Source of the DNA: Pseudomonadota bacterium
GTDB lineage: Bacteria; Pseudomonadota; Gammaproteobacteria; Burkholderiales; SG8-39
Direction of reading: 5' to 3'
DNA length: 7,275 nucleotides
Assembly (NCBI GenBank): GCA_021848555.1
Contig: JAJZUN010000128.1
Location: forward strand, 1-7,275
The position numbers and the translations under genes are program-made. The notes beneath the pieces were generated by a model that saw nothing but the letters and a program-made list of their open reading frames with translations, ran no database searches and was not told the DNA's origin. Shown here in pieces: positions 5,233 to 7,275 of the stretch; positions within the stretch are counted from its first letter, which is position 1; each line of letters starts with the position of its first letter.

Positions 5233-7097
5233 CCCTGCTGCAGATAGCGGAGCCCGGCATGTCGCGCGAGCCGCACCAGCACCGGCTGGCGGTGGGCATC
5301 GATCTGGGCACGACCAATTCTCTGGTGGCGACGGTCAGGAGCGGCATCGCCGTGGTGCTGAACGACGCCGAAGGCCACGCCCTGCTGCCTTCGGTCGTGC
5401 GCTATTTCCCCGAGGGCGCGAGCGCGGTGGGCTACCCGGCTCAGGCCGAACTCGCCTGCGATCCGCGCAACACCATCGTTTCGGTCAAGCGCTTCATGGG
5501 CCGGGGGCTGAAGGATGTCGCCTACGCCGAGAACTGCCCGTACGACTTTCTGGATACGCCCGGCATGGTGCAGTTGCGCACCTGCGCCGGCGTGAAAAGC
5601 CCGGTGGAAATCTCGGCGGAAATCCTGCGCACGCTGCGCGAGCGCGCCCGGATGTCCCTGGGCGGGGAACTGGTCGGTGCGGTGATCACCGTCCCGGCCT
5701 ATTTCGACGATGCGCAACGCCAGGCGACCAAGGACGCAGCGCGGCTTGCCGGGCTGAATGTGCTGCGCCTGTTGAACGAGCCTACCGCCGCCGCGATCGC
5801 CTACGGGCTGGACAACGCCGCCGAGGGGATCTACGCGGTGTTCGACCTCGGCGGCGGCACCTTCGACATTTCCATCCTGCGCTTGTCCAAGGGTGTGTTC
5901 GAGGTGCTCGCCACCAACGGCGACGCGACCCTGGGCGGCGACGACTTCGACCACCGCGTGTTTTGCTGGATCGTGGAGCAGGCGCGGCCGGCGCCGCTGT
6001 TGGACGAAGACACGCGCCTGCTGCTCACCGCGGCGCGCGAGGCCAAGGAGCACCTCAGTTTTCACAACGAAGCGCGCATCGCCGCCCGGCTGGGCACGGG
6101 CGAGCTGATCGACCTCACCCTGCCGCAGAAGACCTTCGCCGAAGTCACCCGCACCCTGGTGCAAAAGACCATCGCGCCGGTGAGGAAAGCGCTGCGCGAC
6201 GCGGGCCTGGCGGTGGAGGACGTGAGCGGGGTGGTGATGGTGGGCGGCGCCACGCGCATGCCGCAGATCCAGCAGGCGGTCGCCGGGTATTTCAGGCAGG
6301 CGCCGCTGAACAACCTGGATCCGGACAAGGTGGTGGCGCTGGGGGCCGCGATCCAGGCCGACGTGCTCGCGGGCAACCGCGCGGCCGGGGACGACTGGCT
6401 GCTGCTCGACGTGATTCCGCTGTCGCTGGGCCTGGAGACCATGGGCGGCCTGGTCGAGCGCATCATTCCGCGCAATTCCACCATTCCCTGCGCCAAGGCG
6501 CAGGAGTTCACCACCTTCAAGGACGGGCAGTCGGCGATGGCCGTCCATGTGGTGCAAGGCGAGCGCGAACTGGTGTCGGACTGCCGCTCGCTCGCGCGCT
6601 TCGAGTTGCGCGGCATTCCGCCCATGGTGGCCGGCGCCGCGCGCATCCGGGTGACCTATCAGGTGGATGCCGACGGCCTGCTCTCGGTGTCGGCGCGCGA
6701 GGCGAGCACCGGCGTCGAAGCGGCCGTGGCGGTGAAACCGTCCTACGGTTTGTCGGATGCGCAGATTGCGCAGATGCTGCAGGATTCGGTGGCGCATTCC
6801 GGCGATGACGCGCAGGCGCGCGCGCTCAACGAGCAGCGCGTCGAGGCGAGGCGCATGCTGGAAGCGGCCACGGCGGCGCTCGCAGCCGATGCCGATCTGC
6901 TCACGCCGGGCGAATCGGCCGACATCGCCGTGGAGTTGCACGCTTTGAGCCAGGCCAGTGCCGGCAACGACCGCCGGGCGATCACCCTGGCGCTGGAACG
7001 CGTCAATAGAATCACCGAGCCGTTTGCGGCGCGGCGCATGGACCGCTCCATCCACCAGGCGCTGTCGGGCAAGAAGCTCGAGGACATGAAACTCTGA
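5229..7097 (+). CDS. hscA: HscA, specialised Hsp70 chaperone for Fe-S assembly
   Basis: A 622-residue Hsp70 (E. coli HscA 616) that uses ATP to act on IscU, recognising its LPPVK motif, and helps move the cluster to acceptors. The N-terminus [20 protein letters not shown] is characteristic of HscA rather than DnaK. ATPase-domain motifs are IDLGTTNS (24-31), [42 protein letters not shown] (206-213) and [11 protein letters not shown]. The substrate-binding domain begins near [14 protein letters not shown] (from 394) and includes IPRNSTIP and EFTTFKDGQ. It is followed by a helical lid and the [10 protein letters not shown] segment. The start shares ATGA with the hscB stop, and no well-spaced Shine-Dalgarno is evident, so translation is likely coupled to hscB. 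fdx begins two bases after the stop. Confidence 0.98.
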   Translation: MTLLQIAEPGMSREPHQHRLAVGIDLGTTNSLVATVRSGIAVVLNDAEGHALLPSVVRYFPEGASAVGYPAQAELACDPRNTIVSVKRFMGRGLKDVAYAENCPYDFLDTPGMVQLRTCAGVKSPVEISAEILRTLRERARMSLGGELVGAVITVPAYFDDAQRQATKDAARLAGLNVLRLLNEPTAAAIAYGLDNAAEGIYAVFDLGGGTFDISILRLSKGVFEVLATNGDATLGGDDFDHRVFCWIVEQARPAPLLDEDTRLLLTAAREAKEHLSFHNEARIAARLGTGELIDLTLPQKTFAEVTRTLVQKTIAPVRKALRDAGLAVEDVSGVVMVGGATRMPQIQQAVAGYFRQAPLNNLDPDKVVALGAAIQADVLAGNRAAGDDWLLLDVIPLSLGLETMGGLVERIIPRNSTIPCAKAQEFTTFKDGQSAMAVHVVQGERELVSDCRSLARFELRGIPPMVAGAARIRVTYQVDADGLLSVSAREASTGVEAAVAVKPSYGLSDAQIAQMLQDSVAHSGDDAQARALNEQRVEARRMLEAATAALAADADLLTPGESADIAVELHALSQASAGNDRRAITLALERVNRITEPFAARRMDRSIHQALSGKKLEDMKL

Positions 7098-7099
7098 GC

Positions 7100-7275
7100 A
7101 TGCCGACGATCACCGTATTGCCGCACGAGGAGCTGTGCCCGGAAGGCGCGCTGATCGACGCCGAACCGGGCGTGTCGATCTGCGACAACCTGCTGCATCA
7201 CGGCATCGAGATCGAACACGCCTGCGAAAAGTCCTGCGCCTGCACCACCTGCCCCGTGGTGACCCGCGAGGGCTA
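7100..7275 (+). CDS. fdx: Fdx, [2Fe-2S] ferredoxin of the isc operon (5' part, cut by window edge)
   Basis: The first 58 codons of an adrenodoxin-type [2Fe-2S] ferredoxin (E. coli Fdx has 111 residues), which supplies electrons for cluster assembly on IscU. It begins MPTITVLPHEELCPEGA and carries the motif IEIEHACEKSCACTTCPVV. C42, C48 and C51 match three of the four cluster ligands of E. coli Fdx, and C46 is the extra conserved cysteine. The fourth ligand lies beyond the right edge. The ATG is two bases after the hscA stop; a GAGGA (7080-7084) is 15 bases upstream, so coupling to hscA is likely. A small iscX gene often follows in this locus but is outside the window. Confidence 0.96.
   Translation, partial: MPTITVLPHEELCPEGALIDAEPGVSICDNLLHHGIEIEHACEKSCACTTCPVVTREG

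Noticed and set aside
5097..7055. A 652-codon open frame on the minus strand opposite hscA
   Set aside because: The translation is rich in His, Arg, Gln and Gly with no recognisable domain, and it is fully antisense to a clear HscA. Long antisense frames are expected in GC-rich genes.

Overview
The window is a GC-rich stretch of bacterial chromosome carrying the housekeeping iron-sulfur cluster (Isc) locus. Gene order is suhB (minus strand, partial) / trmJ - cysE - iscR - iscS - iscU - iscA - hscB - hscA - fdx (partial), all but suhB on the plus strand. The suhB<>trmJ divergence next to iscR is also found in E. coli. A serine acetyltransferase gene (cysE) between trmJ and iscR, together with the protein sequences, suggests a proteobacterium, probably a betaproteobacterium. 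I cannot place it more finely from sequence alone. Every gene present looks intact apart from the two cut by the window edges.

Region 1 (1-410): the 5' part of suhB, then a 56-base divergent gap. The first nine bases equal the 3' end of the standard Illumina adapter, and the SuhB frame loses family similarity exactly there, so bases 1-9 are probably not genomic. Region 2 (411-1293): trmJ, then a 160-base AT-rich leader. The leader holds a good sigma70-type promoter overlapping the trmJ stop codon, a hairpin followed by a T-rich run, and a perfect AGGAGG Shine-Dalgarno separated from the cysE start by a small hairpin. Region 3 (1294-2118): cysE, then a 66-base control region with two adjacent matches to the type 1 IscR operator around a probable promoter. 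Region 4 (2119-7275): iscR, iscS, iscU, iscA, hscB, hscA and fdx, tightly packed and running off the right edge.

How the genes work together: CysE makes O-acetylserine, the precursor of cysteine. IscS takes sulfur from cysteine and passes it to the scaffold IscU, where a [2Fe-2S] cluster is built with electrons from Fdx. HscB and HscA bind IscU through its LPPVK motif and drive cluster release. IscA is an A-type iron/cluster carrier. IscR carries its own cluster ligands (C92, C98, C104, H107) and, when loaded, should repress the operon through the two operators. SuhB and TrmJ have separate RNA-related roles.

I see no mobile element, CRISPR array, tRNA or rRNA gene, toxin-antitoxin pair or undescribed multi-gene system. 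The points most worth a second look are regulatory: the paired IscR operators, the structured spacer in the cysE ribosome binding site, the cysE leader promoter and hairpin, and the adapter remnant at the left edge.
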